In this document: positions 21,720-37,499 of the stretch, piece by piece
Layout: each line of letters starts with the position of its first letter
How positions within the stretch are numbered: the first letter of the stretch is position 1
DNA from: Hetaerina americana
Taxonomy: Eukaryota; Arthropoda; Insecta; Odonata; Calopterygidae
Length of the DNA: 64,000 bases
Direction of reading: 5' to 3'
Assembly (NCBI GenBank): GCA_022747635.1
Contig: JAKTNV010000175.1
Span: 434,001 to 498,000 of the forward strand
Position numbers and translations under genes: made by a program
Notes under the pieces: model-generated
Databases searched by the model: none
Seen by the model: only the letters and a program-made list of their open reading frames with translations
Told to the model about the DNA's origin: nothing

Positions 21720-24700
21720 TGATTTGTTTCAAGTGAGATTTTCACCTAGAACCCAAAGGGGGGGGTATTAGCACTTTTCATGGAAAAATGTGAAAAATTA
21801 AATTTTCTAAAAATGAAATAAATGCCTTAAAAACACCTCAAACATTCACTCTAAAACAAAAGATTGTAGTTTTTCGCAATATTTTTAGAAATTTGGGCTC
21901 TTTTAGTAACATTAACACTTGGGCTGAAGCATCTTTTATGATCATTTATTGTCTTTCAGGATACATTCTGGGTTTTATTTTGTTTATTTGATGAAAATGA
22001 ACAACAATACACACCTTGGATACATTTTTGTTTGATTTGTGTCGAATGTGATTTTCACCTAGAACCCAAAGGTGGGGTATTTTTGTCACTTTTCATGGAA
22101 AAATGTGAAAAATTAAATTTTCTAAAAATGAAATAAATGCCTTCTAAACACCTCAAACATTCACTCTAAAACAGAAGATTGTTGTTTTTCACAATATTTT
22201 TAGAAATTTGGGCTCTTTTAGTAACATTAACACTTTCGCTGAAGCAACTTTTATGCTCATTTCTTGTATTTCAAGGTTAATTCTGGGTTTTATTTTGTTT
22301 ATTTGATGAAAATGAACAATAATACACACCATGGAAACATTTTTGTTTGATTTTTGTCGAGTGAGATTTTCACCTAGAACCCAAAGGGGGGGGTATTGGC
22401 ACTTTTCATGAAAAATGTGAAAAATTAAATTTTCTAAAAATGAAATAAATGCCTTCTAAACACCTCAAACATTCACTCTAAAACAGAAGATTGTCGTTTT
22501 TCGCAATATTTTTAGAAATTTGGGCTCTTTTAGTAACATTAACACTTGCGCTGAAGCATCATTTATGCTAATTTCTTGTCTTTCAGGATTAATTCTGGGT
22601 TTTATTTTGTTTATTTGATGAAAATAAACAACAATATACACCATGGAAACATTTTTGTTTGATTTGTGTCGAGTGAGATTTTCACCTAGAACGCAAAGGG
22701 GGGTATTAACACTTTTCATGGAAAAATGTAAAAAATAAATTTTCTAAAAATGAAATAAATGCCTTCTAAACACCTCAAACATTCACTCTAAAACAGAAGA
22801 TTGTTGTTTTTCGCAATATTTTTAGAAATTTGGGCTCTTTTAGTAACATTAACACCTGGGCTTAAGCAACTTTTATGATTTCTATTGTCTTTCAGGATTC
22901 ATTCTGGGTTTTATTTTGTTTATTTGATTAAAATGAACAACAATACACACCTTGGATACATTTTTGTTTGATTTGTGTCGAGTCTGATTTTCACCTAGAA
23001 CCCAAAGGTGGGGTATTTTTGTCACTTTTCATGGAAAAATGTGAAAAATTAAATTTTCTAAAAATGAAATAAATGCCTTCTAAACACCTCAAACATTCAC
23101 TCTAAAACAGAAGATTGTTGTTTTTCGCAATATTTTTAGAAATTTGGGCTCTTTTAGTAACATTAACACTTTCTCTGAAGCAACTTTTATGCTCATTTCT
23201 TGTCCTTCAAGATTAATTCTGGGTTTTATTTTGTTTATTTGATGAAAATGAACAACAATACACACCATGGAAAAATTTTTGTTTGATTTGTGTCAAGTGA
23301 GATTTTCACCTAGAACCCAAAGGGGGGGGTATTGGCACTTTTCATGGAAAAATGTGAAAAATTAAATTTTCTAAAAATGAAATAAATGCCTTATAAACAC
23401 CTCAAACATTCACTCTAAAACAAAAGATTGTAGTTTTTCACAATATTTTTAGAAATTTGGGCTCTTTTAGTAACATTAACACTTGGGCTGAAGCATCTTT
23501 TATGATCATTTATTGTCTTTCAGGATTCATTCTGGGTTTTATTTTATTTATTTGATGAAAATGAACAACATTACACACCTTGGATACATTTTTGTTTGAT
23601 TTGTGTCGAGTGAGATTTTCACCTAGAACCCAAAGGGGGGGGTATTGGCACTTTTCATGGAAAAATGTGATTAATTAAATTTTTTTAAAATGAAATATAT
23701 GCCTTCTTAACACCTTAAACATTCACTCTAAAACAGAAGATTGTTTTTTTTCGCAATATTTTTAGAAATTTGGTCTCTTTTAGTAACATTAACACTTGCG
23801 CTGAAGCAACTTTTATGCTCATTTCTTGTCTTTCAGGATTAATTCTGGGTTTTATTTTGTTTATTTAATAAAAATGAACAACAATACACACCATGGAAAC
23901 ATTTTTGTTTGATTTGTTTCAAGTGAGATTTTCACCTAGAACCCAAAGGGGGGGTATTAGCACTTTTCATGGAAAAATGTGAAAAATTAAATTTTCTAAA
24001 AATGAAATAAATTCCTTATAAACACCTCAAACATTCACTCTAAAACAAAAGATTGTAGTTTTTCGCAATATTTTTAGAAATTTGGGCTCTTTTAGTAACA
24101 TTAACACTTGGGCTGAAGCATCTTTTATGATCATTTATTGTCTTTAAGGATACATTCTGGGTTTTATTTTGTTTATTTGATGAAAATGAACAACAATACA
24201 CACCTTGGATACATTTTTGTTTGATTTGTGTCGAGTCTGACTTTCACCTAGAACCCAAAGGTGGGGTATTTTTGTCACTTTTCATGGAAAAATGTGAAAA
24301 ATTAAATTTTCTAAAATGAAATAAATGCCTTCTAAACACCTCAAACATTCACTCTAAAACAGAAGATTGTTGTTTTTCACAATATTTTTAGAAATTTGGG
24401 CTCTTTTAGTAACATTAACACTTTCGCTGAAGCACTTTTATGCTCATTTCTTGTATTTCAAGGTTAATTCTGGGTTTTATTTTGTTTATTTGATGAAAAT
24501 GAACAATAATACACACCATGGAAACATTTTTGTTTGATTTTTGTCGAGTGAGATTTTCACCTAGAACCCAAAGGGGGGGGTATTGGCACTTTTCATGGAA
24601 AAATGTGAAAAATTAAATTTTCTAAAAATGAAATAAATGCCTTCTAAACACCTCAAACATTCACTCTAAAACAGAAGATTGTCGTTTTTCGCAATATTTT

Positions 24701-27700
24701 TAGAAATTTGGGCTCTTTTAGTAACATTAACACTTGCGCTGAAGCATCATTTATGCTAATTTCTTGTCTTTCAGGATTAATTCTGGGTTTTATTTTGTTT
24801 ATTTGATGAAAATGAACAACAATACACACCATGGAAACTTTTTTGTTTGACTTGTGTCAAGTGAGATTTTCACCTAGAACCCAAAGGGAGGGGTATTGGC
24901 ACTTTTCATGGAAAAATGTGAAAAATTAAATTTTCTAAAAATGAAATAAATGCCTTCTAAACACCTCAAACATTCACTCTAAAACAGAGGATTGTTGTTT
25001 TTCGCAATATGTTTAGAAATTTGGGCTCTTTTAGTAACATTAACACCTGGGCTGAAACATCTTTTATAATCATTTATTGTCTTTCAGGATTCATTCTGGG
25101 TTTTATTTTGTTTATTTGATGAAAATGAACAACAATACACACCTTGGATACATTTTTGTTTGATTTGGGTCGAGTGAGATTTTCACCTAGAAACCAAAGG
25201 GGGGGGTATATCCACTTTTCATGGAAAAATGTGAAAAATTAAATTTTCTAAAAATGAAATAAATGCCTTCTAAACACCTCAAACATTCACTCTAAAACAG
25301 AAGATTGTTGTTTTTCGCAATATTTTTAGAAATTTGGGCTCTTTTAGTAACATTAACACCTGGGCTGAAGAAACTTTTATGATTTCTATAGTCTTTCAGG
25401 TTTCATTCTGGGTTTTATTTTCTTTATTTGATGAAAATGAACAACAATACACACTTTGGATACATTTTTGTTTGATTTGTGTCGAGTGAGATTTTCACCT
25501 AGAACCCAAAGGGGGGGTATTGGCACTTTTCATGGAAAAATGTTAAAAATTAAATTTTCTAAAAATGAAATAAATGCCTTATAAACACCTCAAACATTCA
25601 CTCTAAAACAGAAGATTGTTGTTTTTCGCAATATTTTTAGAAATTTGGGCTCTTTTAGTAACATTAACACTTTCTCTGAAGCAACTTTTATGCTCATTTC
25701 TTGTTCTTCAAGATTAATTCTGGGTTTTATTTTGTTTATTTGATGAAAATGAAACACAATACACACCATGGAAACATTTTTGTTTGATTTGCGTCAAGTG
25801 AGATTTTCACCTAGAACCCAAAGGGGGGGGTATTGGCACTTTTCATGGAAAAATGTGAAAAATTAAATTTTCTAAAAATGAAATAAATGCCTTCTAAACA
25901 CCTCAAACATTCACTCTAAAACAGAAGATTGTTGTTTTTCGCAATATTTTTAGAAATTTGGGCTCTTTTAGTAACATTAACACCTGGGCTGAAGCATCTT
26001 TTATGATCATTTATTGTCTTTCAGGATACATTCTGGGTTTTATTTTGTTTATTTGATGAAAATGAACAACAATAAACACCTTGGATACATTTTTGTTTGA
26101 TTTGTTTCAAGTGAGATTTTCACCTAGAACCCAAAGGGGGGGGTATTAGCACTTTTCATGGAAAAATGTGAAAAATTAAATTTTCTAAAAATGAAATAAA
26201 TGCCTTATAAACACCTCAAACATTCACTCTAAAACAAAAGATTGTAGTTTTTCGCAATATTTTTAGAAATTTGGGCTCTTTTAGTAACATTAACACTTGG
26301 GCTGAAGCATCTTTTATGATCATTTATTGTCTTTCAGGATACATTCTGGGTTTTATTTTGTTTATTTGATGAAAATGAACAACATTACACACCTTGGATA
26401 CATTTTTGTTTGATTTGTGTCGAATGTGATTTTCACCTAGAACCCAAAGGTGGGGTATTTTTGTCACTTTTCATGGAAAAATGTGAAAAATTAAATTTTC
26501 TAAAAATGAAATAAATGCCTTCTAAACACCTCAAACATTCACTCTAAAACAGAAGATTGTTGTTTTTCACAATATTTTTAGAAATTTGGGCTCTTTTAGT
26601 AACATTAACACTTTCGCTGAAGCAACTTTTATGCTCATTTCTTGTATTTCAAGGTTAATTCTGGGTTTTATTTTGTTTATTTGATGAAAATGAACAATAA
26701 TACACACCATGGAAACATTTTTGTTTGATTTTTGTCGAGTGAGATTTTCACCTAGAACCCAAAGGGGGGGGTATTGGCACTTTTCATGAAAAATGTGAAA
26801 AATTAAATTTTCTAAAAATGAAATAAATGCCTTCTAAACACCTCAAACATTCACTCTAAAACAGAAGATTGTCGTTTTTCGCAATATTTTTAGAAATTTG
26901 GGCTCTTTTAGTAACATTAACACTTGCGCTGAAGCATCATTTATGCTAATTTCTTGTCTTTCAGGATTAATTCTGGGTTTTATTTTGTTTATTTGATGAA
27001 AATAAACAACAATATACACCATGGAAACATTTTTGTTTGATTTGTGTCGAGTGAGATTTTCACCTAGAACGCAAAGGGGGGTATTAACACTTTTCATGGA
27101 AAAATGTAAAAAATAAATTTTCTAAAAATGAAATAAATGCCTTCTAAACACCTCAAACATTCACTCTAAAACAGAAGATTGTTGTTTTCCGCAATATTTT
27201 TAGAAATTTGGGCTCTTTTAGTAACATTAACACCTGGGCTTAAGCAACTTTTATGATTTCTATTGTCTTTCAGGATTCATTCTGGGTTTTATTTTGTTTA
27301 TTTGATTAAAATGAACAACAATACACACCTTGGATACATTTTTGTTTGATTTGTGTCGAGTCTGATTTTCACCTAGAACCCAAAGGTGGGGTATTTTTGT
27401 CACTTTTCATGGAAAAATGTGAAAAATTAAATTTTCTAAAAATGAAATAAATGCCTTCTAAACACCTCAAACATTCACTCTAAAACAGAAGATTGTTGTT
27501 TTTCGCAATATTTTTAGAAATTTGGGCTCTTTTAGTAACATTAACACTTTCTCTGAAGCAACTTTTATGCTCATTTCTTGTCCTTCAAGATTAATTCTGG
27601 GTTTTATTTTGTTTATTTGATGAAAATTAACAACAATACACACCATGGAAAAATTTTTGTTTGATTTGTGTCAAGTGAGATTTTCACCTAGAACCCAAAG

Positions 27701-30700
27701 GGGGGGGTATTGGCACTTTTCATGGAAAAATGTGAAAAATTAAATTTTCTAAAAATGAAATAAATGCCTTATAAACACCTCAAACATTCACTCTAAAACA
27801 AAAGATTGTAGTTTTTCGCAATATTTTTAGAAATTTGGGCTCTTTTAGTAACATTAACACTTGGGCTGAAGCATCTTTTATGATCATTTATTGTCTTTCA
27901 GGATTCATTCTGGGTTTTATTTTATTTATTTGATGAAAATGAACAACATTACACACCTTGGATACATTTTTGTTTGATTTGTGTCGAGTGAGATTTTCAC
28001 CTAGAACCCAAAGGGGGGGGTATTGGCACTTTTCATGGAAAAATGTGATTAATTAAATTTTCTAAAAATGAAATAAATGCCTTCTAAACACCTCAAACAT
28101 TCACTCTAAAACAGAAGATTGTTGTTTTTCACAATATTTTTAGAAATTTGGGCTCTTTTAGTAACATTAACACTTTCGCTGAAGCACTTTTATGCTCATT
28201 TCTTGTATTTCAAGGTTAATTCTGGGTTTTATTTTGTTTATTTGATGAAAATGAACAATAATACACACCATGGAAACATTTTTGTTTGATTTGTGCCGAG
28301 TGAGATTTTCACCTAGAACCCAAAGGGGGGGGTATTGGCACTTTTCATGGAAAAATGTGAAAAATTAAATTTTCTAAAAATGAAATAAATGCCTTCTAAA
28401 CACCTCAAACATTCACTCTAAAACAGAAGATTGTCGTTTTTCGCAATATTTTTAGAAATTTGGGCTCTTTTAGTAACATTAACACTTGCGCTGAAGCATC
28501 ATTTATGCTAATTTCTTGTCTTTCAGGATTAATTCTGGGTTTTATTTTGTTTATTTGATGAAAATGAACAACAATACACACCATGGAAACTTTTTTGTTT
28601 GACTTGTGTCAAGTGAGATTTTCACCTAGAACCCAAAGGGAGGGGTATTGGCACTTTTCATGGAAAAATGTGAAAAATTAAATTTTCTAAAAATGAAATA
28701 AATGCCTTCTAAACACCTCAAACATTCACTCTAAAACAGAAGATTGTCGTTTTTCGCAATATTTTTAGAAATTTGGGCTCTTTTAGTAACATTAACACTT
28801 GCGCTGAAGCATCATTTATGCTAATTTCTTGTCTTTCAGGATTAATTCTGGGTTTTATTTTGTTTATTTGATGAAAATGAACAACAATACACACCATGGA
28901 AACTTTTTTGTTTGACTTGTGTCAAGTGAGATTTTCACCTAGAACCCAAAGGGAGGGGTATTGGCACTTTTCATGGAAAAATGTGAAAAATTAAATTTTC
29001 TAAAAATGAAATAAATGCCTTCTAAACACCTCAAACATTCACTCTAAAACAGAAGATTGTCGTTTTTCGCAATATTTTTAGAAATTTGGGCTCTTTTAGT
29101 AACATTAACACTTGCGCTGAAGCATCATTTATGCTAATTTCTTGTCTTTCAGGATTAATTCTGGGTTTTATTTTGTTTATTTGATGAAAATGAACAACAA
29201 TACACACCATGGAAACTTTTTTGTTTGACTTGTGTCAAGTGAGATTTTCACCTAGAACCCAAAGGGAGGGGTATTGGCACTTTTCATGGAAAAATGTGAA
29301 AAATTAAATTTTCTAAAAATGAAATAAATGCCTTCTAAACACCTCAAACATTCACTCTAAAACAGAAGATTGTTAGTTTCGCAATATTTTTAGAAATTTG
29401 GGCTCTTTTAGTAACATTAACACCTGGGCTGAAACATCTTTTATAATCATTTATTGTCTTTCAGGATTCATTCTGGGTTTTATTTTGTTTATTTGATGAA
29501 AATGAACAACAATACACACCTTGGATACATTTTTGTTTGATTTGGGTCGAGTGAGATTTTCACCTAGAAACCAAAGGGGGGGGTATATCCACTTTTCATG
29601 GAAAAATGTGAAAAATTAAATTTTCTAAAAATGAAATAAATGCCTTCTAAACACCTCAAACATTCACTCTAAAACAGAAGATTGTTGTTTTTCGCAATAT
29701 TTTTAGAAATTTGGGCTCTTTTAGTAACATTAACACCTGGGCTGAAGAAACTTTTATGATTTCTATAGTCTTTCAGGTTTCATTCTGGGTTTTATTTTCT
29801 TTATTTGATGAAAATGAACAACAATACACACTTTGGATACATTTTTGTTTGATTTGTGTCGAGTGAGATTTTCACCTAGAACCCAAAGGGGGGGTATTGG
29901 CACTTTTCATGGAAAAATGTTAAAAATTAAATTTTCTAAAAATGAAATAAATGCCTTATAAACACCTCAAACATTCACTCTAAAACAGAAGATTGTTGTT
30001 TTTCGCAATATTTTTAGAAATTTGGGCTCTTTTAGTAACATTAACACTTTCTCTGAAGCAACTTTTATGCTCATTTCTTGTTCTTCAAGATTAATTCTGG
30101 GTTTTATTTTGTTTATTTGATGAAAATGAAACACAATACACACCATGGAAACATTTTTGTTTGATTTGCGTCAAGTGAGATTTTCACCTAGAACCCAAAG
30201 GGGGGGGTATTGGCACTTTTCATGGAAAAATGTGAAAAATTAAATTTTCTAAAAATGAAATAAATGCCTTCTAAACACCTCAAACATTCACTCTAAAACA
30301 GAAGATTGTTGTTTTTCGCAATATTTTTAGAAATTTGGGCTCTTTTAGTAACATTAACACCTGGGCTGAAGCATCTTTTATGATCATTTATTGTCTTTCA
30401 GGATACATTCTGGGTTTTATTTTGTTTATTTGATGAAAATGAACAACAATAAACACCTTGGATACATTTTTGTTTGATTTGTTTCAAGTGAGATTTTCAC
30501 CTAGAACCCAAAGGGGGGGGTATTAGCACTTTTCATGGAAAAATGTGAAAAATTAAATTTTCTAAAAATGAAATAAATGCCTTATAAACACCTCAAACAT
30601 TCACTCTAAAACAAAAGATTGTAGTTTTTCGCAATATTTTTAGAAATTTGGGCTCTTTTAGTAACATTAACACTTGGGCTGAAGCATCTTTTATGATCAT

Positions 30701-33700
30701 TTATTGTCTTTCAGGATACATTCTGGGTTTTATTTTGTTTATTTGATGAAAATGAACAACAATACACACCTTGGATACATTTTTGTTTGATTTGTGTCGA
30801 ATGTGATTTTCACCTAGAACCCAAAGGTGGGGTATTTTTGTCACTTTTCATGGAAAAATGTGAAAAATTAAATTTTCTAAAAATGAAATAAATGCCTTCT
30901 AAACACCTCAAACATTCACTCTAAAACAGAAGATTGTTGTTTTTCACAATATTTTTAGAAATTTGGGCTCTTTTAGTAACATTAACACTTTCGCTGAAGC
31001 AACTTTTATGCTCATTTCTTGTATTTCAAGGTTAATTCTGGGTTTTATTTTGTTTATTTGATGAAAATGAACAATAATACACACCATGGAAACATTTTTG
31101 TTTGATTTTTGTCGAGTGAGATTTTCACCTAGAACCCAAAGGGGGGGGTATTGGCACTTTTCATGAAAAATGTGAAAAATTAAATTTTCTAAAAATGAAA
31201 TAAATGCCTTCTAAACACCTCAAACATTCACTCTAAAACAGAAGATTGTCGTTTTTCGCAATATTTTTAGAAATTTGGGCTCTTTTAGTAACATTAACAC
31301 TTGCGCTGAAGCATCATTTATGCTAATTTCTTGTCTTTCAGGATTAATTCTGGGTTTTATTTTGTTTATTTGATGAAAATAAACAACAATATACACCATG
31401 GAAACATTTTTGTTTGATTTGTGTCGAGTGAGATTTTCACCTAGAACGCAAAGGGGGGTATTAACACTTTTCATGGAAAAATGTAAAAAATAAATTTTCT
31501 AAAAATGAAATAAATGCCTTCTAAACACCTCAAACATTCACTCTAAAACAGAAGATTGTTGTTTTCCGCAATATTTTTAGAAATTTGGGCTCTTTTAGTA
31601 ACATTAACACCTGGGCTTAAGCAACTTTTATGATTTCTATTGTCTTTCAGGATTCATTCTGGGTTTTATTTTGTTTATTTGATTAAAATGAACAACAATA
31701 CACACCTTGGATACATTTTTGTTTGATTTGTGTCGAGTCTGATTTTCACCTAGAACCCAAAGGTGGGGTATTTTTGTCACTTTTCATGGAAAAATGTGAA
31801 AAATTAAATTTTCTAAAAATGAAATAAATGCCTTCTAAACACCTCAAACATTCACTCTAAAACAGAAGATTGTTGTTTTTCGCAATATTTTTAGAAATTT
31901 GGGCTCTTTTAGTAACATTAACACTTTCTCTGAAGCAACTTTTATGCTCATTTCTTGTCCTTCAAGATTAATTCTGGGTTTTATTTTGTTTATTTGATGA
32001 AAATTAACAACAATACACACCATGGAAAAATTTTTGTTTGATTTGTGTCAAGTGAGATTTTCACCTAGAACCCAAAGGGGGGGGTATTGGCACTTTTCAT
32101 GGAAAAATGTGAAAAATTAAATTTTCTAAAAATGAAATAAATGCCTTATAAACACCTCAAACATTCACTCTAAAACAAAAGATTGTAGTTTTTCGCAATA
32201 TTTTTAGAAATTTGGGCTCTTTTAGTAACATTAACACTTGGGCTGAAGCATCTTTTATGATCATTTATTGTCTTTCAGGATTCATTCTGGGTTTTATTTT
32301 ATTTATTTGATGAAAATGAACAACATTACACACCTTGGATACATTTTTGTTTGATTTGTGTCGAGTGAGATTTTCACCTAGAACCCAAAGGGGGGGGTAT
32401 TGGCACTTTTCATGGAAAAATGTGATTAATTAAATTTTCTAAAAATGAAATAAATGCCTTCTAAACACCTCAAACATTCACTCTAAAACAGAAGATTGTT
32501 GTTTTTCACAATATTTTTAGAAATTTGGGCTCTTTTAGTAACATTAACACTTTCGCTGAAGCACTTTTATGCTCATTTCTTGTATTTCAAGGTTAATTCT
32601 GGGTTTTATTTTGTTTATTTGATGAAAATGAACAATAATACACACCATGGAAACATTTTTGTTTGATTTGTGCCGAGTGAGATTTTCACCTAGAACCCAA
32701 AGGGGGGGGTATTGGCACTTTTCATGGAAAAATGTGAAAAATTAAATTTTCTAAAAATGAAATAAATGCCTTCTAAACACCTCAAACATTCACTCTAAAA
32801 CAGAAGATTGTCGTTTTTCGCAATATTTTTAGAAATTTGGGCTCTTTTAGTAACATTAACACTTGCGCTGAAGCATCATTTATGCTAATTTCTTGTCTTT
32901 CAGGATTAATTCTGGGTTTTATTTTGTTTATTTGATGAAAATGAACAACAATACACACCATGGAAACTTTTTTGTTTGACTTGTGTCAAGTGAGATTTTC
33001 ACCTAGAACCCAAAGGGAGGGGTATTGGCACTTTTCATGGAAAAATGTGAAAAATTAAATTTTCTAAAAATGAAATAAATGCCTTCTAAACACCTCAAAC
33101 ATTCACTCTAAAACAGAAGATTGTTAGTTTCGCAATATTTTTAGAAATTTGGGCTCTTTTAGTAACATTAACACCTGGGCTGAAGCATCTTTTATAATCA
33201 TTTATTGTCTTTCAGGATTCATTCTTGGTTTTATTTTGTTTATTTGATGAAAATGAACAACAATACACACCTTGGATACATTTTTGTTTGATTTGTGTCG
33301 AGTGAGATTTTCACCTAGAACCCAAAGGGGGGAGTATATCCACTTTTCATGGAAAAATATTAAAAATTAAATTTTCTAAAAATGAAATAAATGCCTTCTA
33401 AACACCTCAAACATTCACTCTAAAACAGAAGATTGTTGTTTTTCGCAATATTTTTAGAAATTTGGGCTCTTTTAGTAACATTAACACCTGGGCTGAAGAA
33501 ACTTTTATGATTTCTATAGTCTTTCAGGTTTCATTCTGGGTTTTATTTTCTTTATTTGATGAAAATGAACAACAATACACACTTTGGATACATTTTTGTT
33601 TGATTTGTGTCGAGTGAGATTTTCACCTAGAACCCAAAGGGTGGGGTATTGGCACTTTTCATGGAAAAATGTTAAAAATTAAATTTTCTAAAAATGAAAT

Positions 33701-33900
33701 AAATGCCTTATAAACACCTCAAACATTCACTCTAAAACAGAAGATTGTTGTTTTTCGCAATATTTTTAGAAATTTGGGCTCTTTTAGTAACATTAACACT
33801 TTCTCTGAAGCAACTTTTATGCTCATTTCTTGTCCTTCAAGATTAATTCTGGGTTTTATTTTGTTTATTTGATGAAAATGAAACACAATACACACCATGG
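21720..33900. repeat. 4,377-bp higher-order repeat (14-mer), two full copies and most of a third
   Basis: Copies start near 21,720, 26,100 and 30,480. Diagnostic variants (GATTGTCG, AACGCAAAGGGGGG, TTTGATTAAAATG) recur at 4,377-4,378 bp, for example at 22465, 26843 and 31220. Copy 1 has two monomers between 23.68 and 24.3 kb that copies 2 and 3 lack. Copy 2 has two extra monomers at 28.4-29.4 kb that the others lack, so its total length is unchanged. Copy 3 fades out near 33.9 kb. Confidence 0.9.
28431..29369. repeat. Local triplication of one monomer
   Basis: TTGTCGTTTTTCGC occurs at 28431, 28744 and 29057, exactly 313 bp apart. The three units share the rare variants GAAACTTTTTTG, GACTTGTGTCAAG and AAAGGGAGGGG. 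The equivalent place in the other two higher-order copies holds a single such monomer. Confidence 0.9.
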
Positions 33901-36470
33901 AAACATTTTTGTTTGATTTGTGTCGAGTGAGATTTTCACCTAGAACCCAAAGGGGGGGTATTGGCACTTTTCATGGAAAAATGTGAAAAATTAAATTTTC
34001 TAAAATGAAATAAATGCCTTCTAAACACCTCAAACATTCACTCTAAAACAGAAGATTGTTGTTTTTCGCAATATTTTTAGAAATTTGGCCTCTTTTAGTA
34101 ACATTAACACTTGCGCTGAAGCAACTTTTATGCTCATTTCTTGTCTTCCAGGATTAATTCTGGGTTTAATTTTGTTTATTTGATGAAAATGAACAACAAT
34201 ACACACCATGGAAACATTTTTGTTTGATTTGTGTGGAGTGAGATTTTCACCTAGAACCCAAAGGGGGGGTATTGGCACTTTTCATGGAAAAATGTGAAAA
34301 ATTAAATTTTCTAAAAATGAAATAAATGCCTTCTAAACACCTTAAACATTCACTGTAAAACAGAAGATTGTTGTTTTTCGCAATATTCTTAGAAATTTGG
34401 GCTCTTTTAGTAACATTAACACTTTCGCTGAAGCAACTTTTATGCTCATTTCTTGTATTTCAAGGTTAATTCTGGGTTTTATTTTGTTTATTTGATGAAA
34501 ATGAACAACAATACACACCATGGTAACATTTTTGTTTGATTTGCGTCAAGTGAGATTTTCACCTAGAACCCAAAGGGGGGGGTATTGGCACTTTTCATGG
34601 AAAAATGTGAAAAATTAAATTTTCTAAAAATGAAATAAATGCCTTCTAAACACCTCAAACATTCACTCTAAAACAGAAGATTGTTGTTTTTCGCAATATG
34701 TTTAGAAATTTTGGCTCTTTTAGTAACATTAACACTTGCGCTGAAGCATCTTTTATGCTCATTTCTTGTCATTCAGGATTAATTCTGGGTTTTATTTGTT
34801 TATTTGATGAAAATAAACAACAATACACACCATGGAAACTTTTTTGTTTGATTTGTGTCAAGTGAGATTTTCACCTAGAACCCAAAGGGGGATAATTGGC
34901 ACTTTTCATGGAAAAATGTGAAATATTAAATTTTCTAAAAATGAAATAAATGCCTTCTAAACACCTCAAACATTCAGTCTAAAACAGAAGATTGTTGTTT
35001 TTCGCAATATTTTTAGAAATTTGGGCTCTTTTAGTAACATTAACACCTGGGCTGAAGCATCTTTTATGATCATTTATTGTCTTTCAGGATACATTCTGGG
35101 TTTTATTTTGTTTATTTGATGAAAATGAACAACAATAAACACCTTGGATACATTTTTGTTTGATTTGTGTCGAGTGAGATTTTCACCTAGAACCCAAAGG
35201 GTGGGGTATTGGCACTTTTCATGGAAAAATGTGAAAAATTAAATTTTCTAAAAATGAAATAAATGCCTTATAAACACCTCAAACATTCACTCTAAAACAG
35301 AAGATTGTTGTTTTTCGCAATATTTTTAGAAATTTGGGCCCTTTTAGTAACATTAACACTTTCGCTGAAGCAACTTTTATGCTCATTTCTTGTATTTCAA
35401 GGTTAATTCTGGGTTTTATTTTGTTTATTTGTTAAAAATGAACAACAATACACACCATGGAAACATTTTTGTTTGATTTGTTTCGAGTGAGATTTTCACC
35501 TAGAACCCAAAGGGTGGGGTATTGGCACTTTTCATGGAAAAATGTGAAAAATTAAATTTTCTAAAAATGAAATAAATGCCTTCTAAACACCTCAAACATT
35601 CATCCTAAAACAGAAGATTGTTGTTTTTCGCAATATTTTTAGAAATTTGGGCTCTTTTAGTAACATTAACACCTGGGCTGAAGAAACTTTTATGATTTCT
35701 ATAGTCTTTCAGGTTTCATTCTGGGTTTTATTTTCTTTATTTGATGAAAATGAACAACAATACACACTTTGGATACATTTTTGTTTGATTTGTGTCGAGT
35801 GAGATTTTCACCTAGAACCCAAAGGGGGGGTATTTGCACTTTTCATGGAGAAATGTTAAAAATTAAATTTTCTAAAAATGAAATAAATGCCTTATAAACA
35901 CCTCAAACATTCACTCTAAAACAGAAGATTGTTGTTTTTCGCAATATTTTTAGAAATTTGGGCTCTTTTAGTAACATTAACACTTTCTCTGAAGCAACTT
36001 TTATGCTCATTTCTTGTCCTTCAAGATTAATTCTGGGTTTTATTTTGTTTATTTGATGAAAATGAAACACAATACACACCATGGAAACATTTTTGTTTGA
36101 TTTGTGTCGAGTGAGATTTTCACCTAGAACCCAAAGGGGGGGGTATTGGCACTTTTCATGGAAAAATGTGAAAAATTAAATTTTCTAAAAATGAAATAAA
36201 TGCCTTCTAAACACCTCAAACATTCACTCTAAAACAGAAGATTGTTGTTTTTCGCAATATTTTTAGAAATTTGGCCTCTTTTAGTAACATTAACACTTGC
36301 GCTGAAGCTACTTTTATGCTCATTTCTTGTTTTCCAGGATTAATTCTGGGTTTAATTTTGTTTATTTGATGAAAATGAACAACAATACACACCATGGAAA
36401 CATTTTTGTTTGATTTGTGTGGAGTGAGATTTTCACCTAGAACCCAAAGGGGGGGTATTGGCACTTTTCA
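33600..36470. repeat. 2,186-bp higher-order unit (7-mer) duplicated
   Basis: Variants such as TTTGGCCTCTTTTAG, GTGTGGAGTGAG and CACTGTAAAAC recur 2,186 bp apart (34030 and 36216). A few single-base differences separate the two copies. Confidence 0.7.
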
Positions 36471-37499
36471 TGGAAAAATGTGAAAAATTAAATTTTCTAA
36501 AAATGAAATAAATGCCTTCTAAACACCTTAAACATTCACTGTAAAACAGAAGATTGTTGTTTTTCGCAATATTTTTAGAAATTTGGGCTCTTTTAGTAAC
36601 ATTAACACTTTCGCTGAAGCAACTTTTATGCTCATTTCTTGTATTTCAAGGTTAATTCTGGGTTTTATTTTGTTTATTTGATGAAAATGAACAACAATAC
36701 ACACCATGGTAACATTTTTGTTTGATTTGCGTCAAGTGAGATTTTCACCTAGAACCCAAAGCGGGGGGGGGGGTATTGGCACTTTTCATGGAAAAATGTG
36801 AAAAATTAAATTTTCTAAAAATGAAATAAATGCCTTCTAAACACCTCAAACATTCATCCTAAAACAGAAGATTGTTGTTTTTCGCAATATTTTTAGAAAT
36901 TTGGGCTCTTTTAGTAACATTAACACCTGGGCTGAAGCATCTTTTATGATCATTAATTGTCTTTCAGGATTCATTCTGGGTTTTATTTTGTTTATTTGAT
37001 GAAAATGAACAACAATATACACCTTGGATACATTTTTGTTTGATTTGTGTGGAGTGAGATTTTCACCTAGAACCCAAAGGGGGGGTATTGGCACTTTTCA
37101 TGGAAAAATGTGAAAAATTAAATTTTCTAAAAATGAAATAAATGCCTTCTAAACACCTTAAACATTCACTGTAAAACAGAAGATTGTTGTTTTTCGCAAT
37201 ATTTTTAGAAATTTGGGCTCTTTTAGTAACATTAACACTTTCGCTGAAGCAACTTTTATGCTCATTTCTTGTATTTCAAGGTTAATTCTGGGTTTTATTT
37301 TGTTTATTTGATGAAAATGAACAACAATACACACCTTGGATACATTTTTGTTTGATTTGTGTCGGGTGAGATTTTCACCTAGAACCCAAAGGGGGGGGTA
37401 TTGGCACTTTTCATGGAAAAATGTAAAATATTAAATTTTCTAAAAATGAAATAAATGCCTTCTAAACACCTCAAACATTCAGTCTAAAACAGAAGATTG

